A DNA stretch of 64,000 bases from assembly GCA_964610505.1 (NCBI GenBank), contig CAZSXU010000024.1, positions 4,861 to 68,860 of the forward strand, written 5' to 3'. Origin of the DNA: CAZSXU01 sp964610505. Its GTDB lineage: Bacteria; Arandabacterota; Arandabacteria; JAGLYR01. A program made the translations under genes and the position numbers. Shown piece by piece: positions 43,364-52,390 of this stretch (position 1 is its first letter; each line of letters opens with the position of its first letter). Below the pieces are notes generated by a model. That model saw only the letters and a program-made list of their open reading frames with translations. It was not told where the DNA came from and did no database searches.

Positions 43364-44584
43364 TCAGAGATACACGTGCACCGCCAAGAGAGCGAGGGCG
43401 CCCAGCTCCACCATGATCGCGGCCGGGATGAGGAGCCGGTAGACGGACGGGTAGTGGGCGGCGAAGTAGTTCTTGGTCAGGAGCAGGCAGAGATGCACGG
43501 GGGAGAGGAGGACGCCCACGAATCCGCTCACATAGGCCAACATCACGAGTGAGAGGTTCGGATTCGAACCGCCCATGAGAGGAACCAGCATCGGGAAGGC
43601 CACTCCCACGTAAGCCTGATTGACACCGGTCAGAATCCCGACGGCAAAGGGGGCCAGCACCAGGAGCAGTGCGGGAGGGACGCCGAGGTTCTCGAAAGCA
43701 CCGGGAATTCCCTCCACGGCCGCGGACGCTTCGAGAACCTCCTTGAAGATCATGACCGAAATCAGAACCAGCGCGGTCCGCCACGAGAGGCTTCTCCAGA
43801 GGAGCGTTCGGAACCGGACCCATTTCATCCGGCATATCAGCACGACGGCCAGAACGGTTGCCGCGAGGGCCGCAACCATGGGGATGTGAAGCGCGAGAAC
43901 AAGGACGAGCACCAGCCCGATCGGCCACGTGCTGACCGCCAGGAATCGGAGCCCGGTGATCACGTCTCTCTCCACACGGGTTCCGGGCGGTTGCTTCGGC
44001 AGGCGGAGAATCCCGAACAGCACACCCGCCGCGATGGCGACAAGCGTGAGCGGATACTGCGCCGCCATCATACTCGTGATGGGTATTTCCAGAATCGTGG
44101 CCCCGATGATGAGCCCGGGATACAACGGCCAGAAATACTCCCAAAGGTGCCGGAACCAGTAGTTGATGAAGGTCTTCATCTCCGCTGTCAGATTCAGGGC
44201 CCGGCCGCCCTCCTCCACCATCGGCGCCGAAAGCATGGCCCCTCCGGGCATGGGCAGGAGGCCGATGAACGCGGGCGGAAGGACGAGGCTGATTCGCCGG
44301 TGGGGGATCAAATGCTCCAGGGACGTCGCTATGTTTCGAAGGTTTCCCGTCTCTCCCAGAACGCTGCCCAGCAGGAGAATCAGCTCGATGATGGCGACCA
44401 GCTCGATGGTGGGAACCTGGAAAGTCCCGAGACCGAAGGAGCGCAGAACGTCGGGAAACGGCATTCCGAAGAGCACGCCCAGCAGGAGCGACGCGATGAG
44501 AATGCAGACACCGAGGTTCGCCCGTTTCATCACGAGGAGGACGAACACGGCGATGACGATGAACAGCTTCAGCAGGATGATCAT
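43364..44584 (-). CDS. DUF401-family membrane transporter
   Basis: The ATG at 44584 overlaps the MarR gene stop (ATGA) and gives 406 residues. About ten membrane segments begin with IILLKLFIVIAVFVLLVMKR. Family hallmarks are LILLLGSVLGETGNLRNI, AFIGLLPMPGGAMLSAPMVE and EGGRALNLTAEMKTFINYWF then RHLWEYFWPLYPGLI. This is the DUF401 (TIGR00529-like) group within the IT superfamily of ion and organic-anion transporters. The substrate is unknown. Co-transcription with a MarR regulator, which responds to small phenolic or drug-like ligands, suggests an efflux or uptake role for a small organic molecule. Confidence 0.82.
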   Translation of the reverse strand: MIILLKLFIVIAVFVLLVMKRANLGVCILIASLLLGVLFGMPFPDVLRSFGLGTFQVPTIELVAIIELILLLGSVLGETGNLRNIATSLEHLIPHRRISLVLPPAFIGLLPMPGGAMLSAPMVEEGGRALNLTAEMKTFINYWFRHLWEYFWPLYPGLIIGATILEIPITSMMAAQYPLTLVAIAAGVLFGILRLPKQPPGTRVERDVITGLRFLAVSTWPIGLVLVLVLALHIPMVAALAATVLAVVLICRMKWVRFRTLLWRSLSWRTALVLISVMIFKEVLEASAAVEGIPGAFENLGVPPALLLVLAPFAVGILTGVNQAYVGVAFPMLVPLMGGSNPNLSLVMLAYVSGFVGVLLSPVHLCLLLTKNYFAAHYPSVYRLLIPAAIMVELGALALLAVHVYL

Positions 44585-45033
44585 TCCCGAGTCCCCTCCG
44601 GCTCGCGCATCAGGCCTTCCAGCAGAGCGGACAACGCACTGGCAAGGGTCTTTCGCTGGTATGGTGTCAGCTCGGCGGCCGCGCGGGTCAGATCTCCCTC
44701 CGACCCCGATCGGATTTTCCGAACCAGAACCCGCCCTCGCTCGGTGAGCCGGATCGGACACACCCGCCGGTCGTTGGGATAACGAGACCGGACCAGGAGG
44801 CCGGCCTTTTCGAGATGATCCAGGGATGACGACACCGTGCTCTTCGGCATTCGGAGATCCATGCAAAGTTCCGAGAGCCGGGTCTCACCCCCGGACGCAA
44901 TCGACGACAGCACCCTCGCCTGCGAGAGACTCAGACCCGCCCTGGCGAGAGTCGTCTTTTCACAGGTCCGCATTCGAGTGAAGATCTCACCCAGCACTTG
45001 TGTGAGTCTGAGAACCGATGGGGGCGGCTGCAT
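44581..45033 (-). CDS. MarR-family transcriptional regulator
   Basis: This is a 150-residue protein with the MarR winged helix: GLSLSQARVLSSIASGGETR, LSELCMDLRMPKSTVSSSLD (recognition helix), HLEKAGLLVRSRYPNDRRVC and PIRLTERGRVLVRKI (wing). Family members bind palindromic operators near their own promoters as dimers and let go on binding a ligand. A fitting imperfect palindrome lies at 45060-45081, just upstream. The gene overlaps the DUF401 transporter gene, its likely target. Confidence 0.92.
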   Translation of the reverse strand: MQPPPSVLRLTQVLGEIFTRMRTCEKTTLARAGLSLSQARVLSSIASGGETRLSELCMDLRMPKSTVSSSLDHLEKAGLLVRSRYPNDRRVCPIRLTERGRVLVRKIRSGSEGDLTRAAAELTPYQRKTLASALSALLEGLMREPEGTRE

Positions 45034-45059
45034 GGGAATCCCCGTGAAAGTTCATGAAC

Positions 45060-45081
45060 GGAACAGTTCGTTAACTGAACC
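45060..45081. promoter_or_regulatory. Probable MarR operator
   Basis: GG-aa-CAGTT-cgtt-AACTG-aa-CC is an imperfect palindrome 27 bases upstream of the MarR start codon, in the gap shared with the divergent kor-hdr operon. Size and position fit autoregulation. Confidence 0.5.
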
Positions 45082-45164
45082 ATTCTGGCCCCAAGCGTCT
45101 AGGATGTCAAGCGTTAGTCTCGCACGGCAATGGCGAATGTTCATTCTCACATCGATATTTTCCG

Positions 45165-45194
45165 TTGACAAACCGTTTCAAAGACGGCTAGAAT
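45165..45194 (+). promoter_or_regulatory. Sigma70-type promoter of the kor-hdr operon
   Basis: A perfect TTGACA and TAGAAT are separated by 18 bases, 75 bases upstream of the first gene at 45269. It is among the best promoter matches in the window. Confidence 0.65.
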
Positions 45195-45268
45195 TGGCGG
45201 CTAAGGTTGTGCGCCATGTCCACTGTGGCCCACGGTTCCTAAAGACACAACGCCAAAGGATTGGATGC

Positions 45269-45829
45269 ATGAGTTTTCGTTACGAGGTACGCTTGAGCGG
45301 CGCCGGAGGTCAGGGACTCTTGTTGATCGGAAAAGTCCTGGCCGAAGCCGCGGCCGTTTACGATGGGAAAAACGCGACGCAGTCACAGTCGTACGGCCCC
45401 GAAGCCCGTGGGGGCGCCAGCAAGAGCGAAGTCATCATCAGCGACGAAGAGATCGACTACCCCAAGGCGACGGAGATCGATTTCCTTCTGGCCCTGACTC
45501 AGGAATCCTGCGACAAGTACTCGGGTGACCTCAAGCCCGGCGGTATCTTGTTGGTGGACACAACGTTCGTCAGCCGGGTTCCGGAAGGCCAGTTCAAGAT
45601 CTACCAAGCCCCCATCACTCAGAAAGCCAAGGACGTTCTCGGGAGCGCGACGGTGGCCAATGTGGTCGCTCTCGGAATGATTTCGGCATTGACCTCGGTC
45701 GTCACTTCGGAATCCATCGAATCCGCCATCCTGGCAAGGGTTCCAAAGGGGACCGAGGATCTGAACACGAAGGCGTTTCAGCTGGGAAGGACGCTCGTCG
45801 AGGAAGCCAGCGCGGGTCAAGCGTCATGA
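45269..45829 (+). CDS. korC: 2-oxoacid:ferredoxin oxidoreductase gamma subunit (first copy)
   Basis: The ATG at 45269 gives 186 residues, the usual gamma length. It begins with the family motif EVRLSGAGGQGLLLIGKVLA and has YDGKNATQSQSYGPEARGGA and VPKGTEDLNTKAFQLGRTLV near the end, both conserved in KorC/PorG. The subunit helps form the CoA- or intersubunit face of the enzyme that turns a 2-oxoacid plus CoA into acyl-CoA, CO2 and reduced ferredoxin. It is first in the operon, 55 bases before the ferredoxin gene. A second gamma gene lies at 48184, so the operon has two. Confidence 0.92.
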   Translation: MSFRYEVRLSGAGGQGLLLIGKVLAEAAAVYDGKNATQSQSYGPEARGGASKSEVIISDEEIDYPKATEIDFLLALTQESCDKYSGDLKPGGILLVDTTFVSRVPEGQFKIYQAPITQKAKDVLGSATVANVVALGMISALTSVVTSESIESAILARVPKGTEDLNTKAFQLGRTLVEEASAGQAS

Positions 45830-45884
45830 GGGTTTGCAGGCGGTAGCTTGGGCCGGCGCACGTGTCGAAGATGGAGGCTCAAGA

Positions 45885-46178
45885 ATGAAGTTCTGGAGAA
45901 CCCCCCTAGATCAAGATCGCCTCAAGGTTCCCCACGGGGAAGTCCACATCATCAAGGACCGCTGCAAAGGATGTGGGTTCTGTGTAGAGTATTGCCCCCG
46001 GGGGGCTCTTGAAATGTCGGACGAGTTCAACGTCAAAGGCTACCACCCCCCCCGAGTCACCGAAGAATCTCTCTGCGTGAATTGCAACCTCTGCGAAATG
46101 CTCTGTCCCGAATTCGCGATTTTCTGTGTGCTCAAGGATGAACCGGAATCCGGGGAGGTGAAGCAAGTTGAAGGCTGA
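45885..46178 (+). CDS. korD: 2-oxoacid:ferredoxin oxidoreductase delta (2x[4Fe-4S] ferredoxin) subunit
   Basis: The ATG at 45885 follows GGAGGCTCAAGA and gives 97 residues. Two complete [4Fe-4S] motifs are present: CKGCGFCVEYCPRGALEM and CVNCNLCEMLCPEFAIF. The basic N-terminal leader and the overall length match KorD. It relays electrons from the beta-subunit thiamine site to external ferredoxin or, in this context, perhaps to the HdrA proteins. Its stop overlaps the korA start by 11 bases. Confidence 0.93.
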   Translation: MKFWRTPLDQDRLKVPHGEVHIIKDRCKGCGFCVEYCPRGALEMSDEFNVKGYHPPRVTEESLCVNCNLCEMLCPEFAIFCVLKDEPESGEVKQVEG

Positions 46179-47325
46179 TCCGAAGGGCGTCCTCACGGGC
46201 GCACACTACATCGACGGCAACTATGCGATTGCAGAAGGAGCGCTCGCGGCCGGGTGCCGTTTCTTTGGCGGATATCCCATTACCCCTTCCACCGAGATTG
46301 CGGAGCGGTTCGTTCAGCGAGCTCCTTTGGTGGGTGGCGTCTTCATACAGATGGAAGATGAGATGGCGTCCATGAATGCGGTTCTGGGCGCGTCGTGGGG
46401 CGGTGTGAAGTCCATGACCTGCACCTCGGGACCGGGGTTCTCCCTCATGATGGAGAATTTCGGATTGGGTCTGATGCTGGAGACTCCCTGCGTTCTGGTG
46501 AACGTTCAGCGGGGCGGACCATCGACCGGTCTTCCCACCCTCCCCGGCCAGGGCGACATGATGCAGGCGCGGTGGGGGTCCCACGGAGACTATGAGGTCA
46601 TCGCCCTGGCGCCCGATTCGCCGCAGGAAGGGTTCGAACTGGCCATCGACGCCTTCAATCTCTCCGAGACGTACCGGATGCCCGTTCTGATGATGACCGA
46701 TGAGTGCGTGGGACACATGACGGAGAAGGTCGTGATCCCTCCCGCGGAGGAAATCGACGTCGAGCCGCGGCGGTACACCAAGAAGCCGCCCGCGGAGTTT
46801 CTGCCCTATGCCGTGGGCGACGATCTGGTGCCGGACGCTCCCCCGCCCGGGAAGGGTTACCGATTCCACGTGACGGGCCTCACGCACGACGAGCGCGGCT
46901 ATCCGGTGATCAATGCCGAAGCTCAAGACAAGCTGGTCCGGCGACTGGTGGACAAGGTTAAGAAGAACGCTAAGGATATTATCCGTTTCGAGGAGATGGA
47001 TACCGACGGAGCGGACGTCGTGGTGGTGTCCTACGGGATCACGTCCCGCGTGGTGCAACCGGCCATCGAAAAAGCGAAGAAGAAGGGAATCAAAGTCGGC
47101 CAGATCCGCCTGATCGTGGTCTGGCCCTTCCCGGAAGAGAAGATTCGGGAGCTGGCCGGCAGGGTCAAGACCCTCGTCGTTCCCGAGCTCAACCTGGGAC
47201 AGGTTGTCCTCGAGGTGGAGCGGTTGAGCGCCGGCAAGTGTGGAGTGACCCCCGTGACCCACGCCGGCGGGGGCGTGCACGATCCGGAGGCCATCTTCCA
47301 GGCGATCAAGGAGGGCGTCAAATGA
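46168..47325 (+). CDS. korA: 2-oxoacid:ferredoxin oxidoreductase alpha subunit
   Basis: A TTG start at 46168 is supported by GGAGGTGAAGCAAG directly upstream and gives 385 residues. The pyrimidine-binding part has GCRFFGGYPITPSTEIAERF, IQMEDEMASMNAVLGASWGG and CTSGPGFSLMMENFGLG, then NVQRGGPSTGLPTLPGQGD, all typical of KorA/VorB-type alpha chains. The C-terminal transketolase-like domain contains VVVSYGITSRVVQPAIE and VPELNLGQVVLEVERLS. Together with korB it forms the catalytic core. The exact 2-oxoacid (2-oxoglutarate, branched-chain or other) cannot be told from sequence. Confidence 0.93.
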   Translation: MKADPKGVLTGAHYIDGNYAIAEGALAAGCRFFGGYPITPSTEIAERFVQRAPLVGGVFIQMEDEMASMNAVLGASWGGVKSMTCTSGPGFSLMMENFGLGLMLETPCVLVNVQRGGPSTGLPTLPGQGDMMQARWGSHGDYEVIALAPDSPQEGFELAIDAFNLSETYRMPVLMMTDECVGHMTEKVVIPPAEEIDVEPRRYTKKPPAEFLPYAVGDDLVPDAPPPGKGYRFHVTGLTHDERGYPVINAEAQDKLVRRLVDKVKKNAKDIIRFEEMDTDGADVVVVSYGITSRVVQPAIEKAKKKGIKVGQIRLIVVWPFPEEKIRELAGRVKTLVVPELNLGQVVLEVERLSAGKCGVTPVTHAGGGVHDPEAIFQAIKEGVK

Positions 47326-48191
47326 AAGTGGATGCGCCGGTGAGAGAACACCCGATGGAAGGCCTTCTCAGGATGGACCGGATTCCGCACATCTGGTGCC
47401 CGACCTGTGGAATCGGAACGGCGCTGACCGCGTTTGCGAGCGCTCTGGAGGAACAGGAGGTCTCCCCGGATTCGGTCTCCATCGTTTCGGGCATCGGTTG
47501 TACGGGGCGGGTGGCAGGCTACACCAAGCTCGATTCCTATCACACGACACACGGTCGGGGGATTCCGTTTGCCGTGGGACTCCATCTGGCCAACCCATCT
47601 CTGAAGGTCGTGGTTTTCAGCGGCGACGGAGACCTGGTAGGGATCGGCGGGAATCACTTCATTCACGCCGCCCGGCGGAACGTGGATATCACCGTGGTCT
47701 GCGTCAACAACTTCCTCTACGCCATGACGGGAGGGCAGGTGGCCGCGACGAGTCCCGTCACGGCAAATACATCCACCTCTCCCTACGGCAATTTCGAGCA
47801 GCCTTTCAGCCTGCCCCTCTTGGCGCAATCTTGCGGCGCCGTGTACGTGGCCCGGTGGACGGCTCTTCACATCCGGCGGATGACCAAGGCGTTTGGTGAG
47901 GCGCTCCAGAAGAAGGGGTTTTCCTTTGTGGAGGTCATCGCTCCCTGCTCGACGCTCTACGCCAGACGCAACAAGCTGGGCACGGGGCTCGACCTGATGA
48001 AATTCTATCACGACAACAGCGAAATCCGGCACGGGGCCGATCCCAACGACCTGGACATCGGGTTTCAGCAGAAAATCGTCTGCGGCAAATTCGTGGATAT
48101 TGAGAAGCCGACTTTCCTCGACGCGATGAACGACGGATACCGCCGCGCATTCGGGGACAGGTACGAAGAATACGGAGGAGCCCATGCCTAA
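47322..48191 (+). CDS. korB: 2-oxoacid:ferredoxin oxidoreductase beta (TPP) subunit
   Basis: The ATG at 47322 overlaps the korA stop (ATGA) and gives 289 residues. The cluster-binding IPHIWCPTCGIGTALTAF, VSGIGCTGRVAGY and the thiamine-diphosphate motif VFSGDGDLVGIGGNHFIHAA are followed by VNNFLYAMTGGQVAATSPVT and PYGNFEQPF. This is the KorB chain that holds the diphosphate part of TPP and one [4Fe-4S] cluster. Its 3' end overlaps the second gamma gene by 8 bases, indicating translational coupling. Confidence 0.94.
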   Translation: MKVDAPVREHPMEGLLRMDRIPHIWCPTCGIGTALTAFASALEEQEVSPDSVSIVSGIGCTGRVAGYTKLDSYHTTHGRGIPFAVGLHLANPSLKVVVFSGDGDLVGIGGNHFIHAARRNVDITVVCVNNFLYAMTGGQVAATSPVTANTSTSPYGNFEQPFSLPLLAQSCGAVYVARWTALHIRRMTKAFGEALQKKGFSFVEVIAPCSTLYARRNKLGTGLDLMKFYHDNSEIRHGADPNDLDIGFQQKIVCGKFVDIEKPTFLDAMNDGYRRAFGDRYEEYGGAHA

Positions 48192-48753
48192 GACAACCGA
48201 GATTCGGGTGAGCGGTTTCGGCGGGCAAGGCGTCATCATGCTGGGCCACATCATCGGGAAGGGAGCCTCGATTTTCGATGGGCGGTTTGCGACGATGACT
48301 CAGAGCTTCGGCCCGGAAGCACGCGGGTCGGCCTGCAGTTCCCAGGTCATCGTTTCGGACGATCGAATCCTGTACCCGTATTTGAGGACGGCGGACGTCT
48401 TGATCGCCATGTCGCAGGAGGCGTACGACAAGTTCCTGCCCGGGCTGGGCGCCAAAGGGACGCTTCTCGTCGATGAGGATCTGGTGAAGATGGGAAAGAC
48501 CCCGGACGGGATCAAGGTGCACAGGGTCCCGGCCACCCGATTCGCCGAGGAACTCGGCCGGAGAATTGTCCTCAACATCGTGATGACGGGCTTCTTCACC
48601 GCTATTACCGGCGTGGTGAAGCCGGAGTCGATGCGGGAAGCCGTGAAGACGTCGGTGCCCAAAGGCACCGAGAACCTGAACCTCCAGGCGTTCGACAAGG
48701 GGTTTGAGTACGGGCGCGAGCAGGTAGAGGGACATGCTGCAAGCAAGCGATGA
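48184..48753 (+). CDS. korC: 2-oxoacid:ferredoxin oxidoreductase gamma subunit (second copy)
   Basis: This is a 189-residue gamma chain, with RVSGFGGQGVIMLGHIIGKG, FATMTQSFGPEARGSACSSQ and VPKGTENLNLQAFDKGFEYG. It is clearly related to the copy at 45269 but distant from it. Its genes overlap both neighbours (8 bases with korB, 20 with hdrA), so it is the natural partner of this korAB. The first copy could then serve the convergent korDAB operon, which has no gamma gene. Confidence 0.92.
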   Translation: MPKTTEIRVSGFGGQGVIMLGHIIGKGASIFDGRFATMTQSFGPEARGSACSSQVIVSDDRILYPYLRTADVLIAMSQEAYDKFLPGLGAKGTLLVDEDLVKMGKTPDGIKVHRVPATRFAEELGRRIVLNIVMTGFFTAITGVVKPESMREAVKTSVPKGTENLNLQAFDKGFEYGREQVEGHAASKR

Positions 48754-51700
48754 CGGCGATCGCGAATACTCCGGTGGAGACGTCCCTGAGGCGGAAGGAC
48801 CTCTCGTCGAGGAGACCCTCGGTGAGACCGCCGAAGAGCCCGCGTCCGAAGAACCCCGGGCGGCCCTGGTCGTCGGAGGCGGGATTGCGGGTATCCAGGC
48901 GGCCATCGATCTGGCCGACTCCAATCTCCAGGTGTACCTGGTGGAACGGTCTCCGAGCCTGGGTGGACGCATGGCCCAGCTCGACAAGACCTTCCCGACG
49001 ATGGACTGCTCCATCTGAATTCTCGGTCCTCGAATGATGGATGCCGGTCGGCATCCCAACATCAAGGTTCTGACCTACTCGGAAGTCACGGGTCTCACGG
49101 GCGAGGCCGGAAACTTCACGGCCACGGTGCGGCGTCACCCCCGCTTCGTCAGAGAAGATCTTTGCACGGGGTGCGGCCAGTGTGTGGAGAAGTGTCCCGT
49201 GGTCGTCCCCAACGAGTTCGACGAGGGACTGGGCGCGCGAAAAGCCATCTACTCGCCCTTCGCCCAGGCCGTTCCCAACGTCTACGTCATCGATCGCGAA
49301 CATTGCCTGAACAGCGACTTCCTGGTTTGTGAGAACTGCAGCAGATCCTGCGAGAGAGACGCGATCGACTACGACATGAAGCCCGAGGATCTCGACCTCC
49401 GGATCGGGGCCGTGGTGGTCGCTACGGGTTTTGATCTGTTTGATGCCCGCGCGATGAAGAACTACGGCTACGGTCTCTATCCCAACGTGCTGACCTCCCT
49501 TGAGCTCGAACGGATGCTGAACGCATCGGGCCCCACCCGGGGACACATCTTTCGGCCCACGGATCGGAAAGTCCCGCGATCGATCGTCTTTGTCCAGTGC
49601 GTGGGAGCCCGGGGAGAGGCGGGCCAGCAGTACTGCTCACAGTTCTGCTGCATGAACTCGGTCAAGGACTGCATGCTGGTCAAACAGCACGCGCCCGAGA
49701 TCGAGCGGCTCGAGATTCTCTACACCGACGTGAGAGCCGCCGGAAAGGGGTTCGAGGAGCTCTACATCCGATCGCTCTCGCAGCCCGAAGTGTCCTATAC
49801 GCGGGGCCGGCCCTCGAGGATCGAAGAAGATCCCGACACGCAGGACCTCATCGTTCACGTGGAAGATACGAAAACGGGAAAGATCGAGAACGTTCGGGCC
49901 GAGATGGTTGTCCTCTCCTCGGCCGCCATTGCGGGGGCGAGGAATCGAAAGCTGGCCGAGGGCCTGGGAATCGATCTGGATCACCACGGGTACTTCCTGT
50001 CTCGGGAGGCGGAGGGAGAGTTGTTGGAGACGACCCGTTCGGGCGTCTATCTGTGCGGGTGTGCCGGCGGCCCGAAGGACATCTCGGACTCGGTGGCCCA
50101 GGCCTCGGGAGCGGCCGCACGGGCGGAGGCTCACCTCGCGAATTGCCGGAGGCCTACGGAGAAGACGGAGGTCGAACCCCTGGATCTCTCGGGGCCTCCC
50201 CGGGTCGGCGTATTCCTTTGCCACTGCGGGATCAACATCGCGGGGGTTCTGGATATTTCGACGTTGGGGGAGTCGGCCCGCGCCCTCCCGCACGTGGTCC
50301 ATGTCGAGGAGAATCTGTTTCTCTGTTCGGACACGGGACAGCGGGCGGTGCAGGAGGCCATTCGGGAGCACAAACTGAATCGTGTGGTGGCGGCGGCGTG
50401 CACGCCGCGAACGCACGAGCCGATCTTCCGCCAGAGCTGCCTGGAAATGGGCCTTAACCCTTATCTTTTCGAGATGGTCAATGTGCGGGACCAGTGTTCC
50501 TGGGTTCACACCCAGGAGCCGGCCCTGGCCACCGAGAAGTCATTGGACCTTCTCCGGATGGCGGTGGCCCGGGCCGTCCGGCTGGAGCCTCTGGAGGCCC
50601 AGGAGATTTCGGTCGAACAATCCGCCATCGTGATCGGTGGGGGAATCGCCGGGATGCAGGCGGCCCTCGACCTGGACCGGCAGGGATTTCCGGTTACTCT
50701 CATTGAACAGGGAGACGCCCTGGGCGGGCGGCTGCTCGAAATCCACCGTCTCTATCCTGATTTCCGCGAGACACGCGTGCTCCTGGACGCCAAACGCCGA
50801 GACGTGGAGGCGAGCCATGTCGTGGTTCAGACCGGAACCGAGGTGCGGTCGATCGGGGGCTTCGTAGGAAACTTCGAGGTGACGACGGATCACGGTACCC
50901 TCAAGACGGGCGCGATCATCCTGGCGATCGGTTCGGACCTCTACCGGCCCAAGGGGGAGTACGGCTTTGGCACGTACCCGAACGTGATTACGGGGCTGGA
51001 TCTGGAGAGGCTGTTCTCCTCCTCGGGTGAGACCCTCATGCAAGACGGACGAGAGATCAAAACGGCGGCGTTCATCCAGTGCGTGGGATCTCGAGATCCC
51101 GAGGGACGCATCAGCTGCTCCCGTTACTGCTGCCCCACGACGGTGAAGCAGGCGATCGAGATGAGAGACCTCGGTGTGGAGGCGGTTGTTTTCTACCGCG
51201 ACATGCGAACGGTGTCCCAGGGAACCGAGGAGCTGTACCGTCTGGCCCGGCAGAAAGGCGTACGTTTCATTCCCTACACGCCCGAGTATCGGCCGCGCGT
51301 TTCCGGGAACGAGGTCGCCCAGTCCGTAAAGGTGTTCCACGACATGCTCGGGGACGACGTCGAGGTCGACGTGGACCTCGTCGTGCTGGCCACGGCCATG
51401 GTGCCCCGCGAGAAAGAGACGGCCGATCTCCAGATGCTCCTGAAAGTGCCTCGCGGGACCGACGGCTTCTTCATGGAGCGGCACGCGAAGCTGGGACCCG
51501 TGGAGACGGTGGTGGAAGGGGTCTTTGTCTGCGGAACGGTCCAGGGGCCGAAGGACATCGCCGAATCCATCGCGCAGGCATCGGCGGCCGCGGCCAAGGC
51601 CGCCGCCCTGATCTGTCGCGAACGAATCGAGCTGGAACCCACGACGGCGGTCGTGGATACGGCCCTCTGCAGAGCCTGTGGCCGGTGCGTGGAGATTTGC

Positions 51701-51889
51701 GATTTCCATGCGCCGGAGATCCAAGATCTGCCGACCGGGCTTCGGGCCGCCGTGATCAACCAGGCCCTGTGCAAAGGATGCGGCACCTGTGCTTCGTTGT
51801 GCCCGACCGGAGCCATTGCGGCCCGGCACTTCACCGACGAGCAGATCTTCGCCATGATCGAATCGTTGCTCCTGGGAGAGGTGGTGTAG
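48734..51889 (+). CDS. hdrA: Double-length HdrA (CoB-CoM heterodisulfide reductase A-like), selenoprotein
   Basis: The TGA at 49016-49018 is in frame and falls on the cysteine position of the HdrA motif: TFPTMDCSI-Sec-ILGPRMMDAGRHPNI. Methanogen and some bacterial HdrA proteins use Sec at exactly this place. Read through, the protein has 1051 residues with Sec95. After an acidic leader (about 1-40) comes an FAD module (VVGGGIAGIQAAIDLADSNL) with a [4Fe-4S] insert (CTGCGQCVEKCPVV), then an HdrA N-terminal domain (VGVFLCHCGINIAGVLDI), a second FAD module (VIGGGIAGMQAALDLDRQGF) without the CSxU motif, and two terminal ferredoxin motifs (CRACGRCVEIC, CKGCGTCASLCPTGA). HdrA carries the FAD that splits or joins electron pairs in electron bifurcation. 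It overlaps the gamma gene upstream by 20 bases. Confidence 0.93.
49016..49056 (+). promoter_or_regulatory. UGA and probable SECIS hairpin of hdrA-1
   Basis: Beginning 20 bases after the TGA, GGATGCC-GGTC-GGCATCC (49039-49056) forms a 7-bp stem. Its loop GGTC, 27 bases from the UGA, matches the apical GGUC of E. coli fdhF that SelB reads. The same bases occur after the TGA of the second hdrA. Confidence 0.75.
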
Positions 51890-52390
51890 ATGGCCAGGAA
51901 GAAAACGCCCGGAGCGAAAACCCCCGCACGGGGCCGGAAGAAAGCGGTGGAATTCGTTCCCCGGATCATCGTTTTCGCGTGCAACTGGTGCAGCTATGCC
52001 GGGGCGGACAACGCCGGGGTCAACCGGATTCAATACTCCCCGCATTTCCGGGTCATCCGGACCATGTGTTCGGGACGCGTTCATCCCTCCTTCGTTCTGA
52101 GGGCCTTCGAACTGGGCGCGGACGGAGTTCTGGTCTCAGGATGCCACATCGGGGATTGTCACTACATCTTCGGAAATGAGAGGGCCATCGAGAACTTCGA
52201 GAAGACCAAGGCTTTGGTCAAGACCCTGGGTCTCGAAGAGGGCCGGATCCGGCTGGAGTGGGTTTCGGCCGCCGAGGGCCCTCGTTTCGGACAGGTCATC
52301 GATGAATTCGTCGATGCCGTTCGCAACCTGGGGCCCTCGCCGATCGGGAAGAATGGAGGGGCGGCCACGGGTGCTGAACCACGAAAGTGA
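51890..52390 (+). CDS. mvhD: MvhD/FrhD-like [2Fe-2S] electron-transfer protein
   Basis: The ATG at 51890 directly follows the hdrA stop, giving 166 residues. After a basic leader (ARKKTPGAKTPARGRKK) the MvhD domain has FACNWCSYAGADNAGVNRIQ, RVIRTMCSGRVHPSFVLRAF and VLVSGCHIGDCHYIFGN; these cysteines bind a [2Fe-2S] cluster. In methanogens MvhD links F420-non-reducing hydrogenase to HdrA. Here no hydrogenase genes are present, so it presumably links HdrA to another donor, such as the 2-oxoacid oxidoreductase. A similar domain forms the end of the second HdrA. Confidence 0.93.
   Translation: MARKKTPGAKTPARGRKKAVEFVPRIIVFACNWCSYAGADNAGVNRIQYSPHFRVIRTMCSGRVHPSFVLRAFELGADGVLVSGCHIGDCHYIFGNERAIENFEKTKALVKTLGLEEGRIRLEWVSAAEGPRFGQVIDEFVDAVRNLGPSPIGKNGGAATGAEPRK

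Noticed and set aside
49016..49018. Frameshift or true stop splitting hdrA
   Set aside because: Both parts are in the same frame, the break is TGA at the known Sec site, and the same arrangement is found again in the second hdrA. Read-through as Sec explains all of this.
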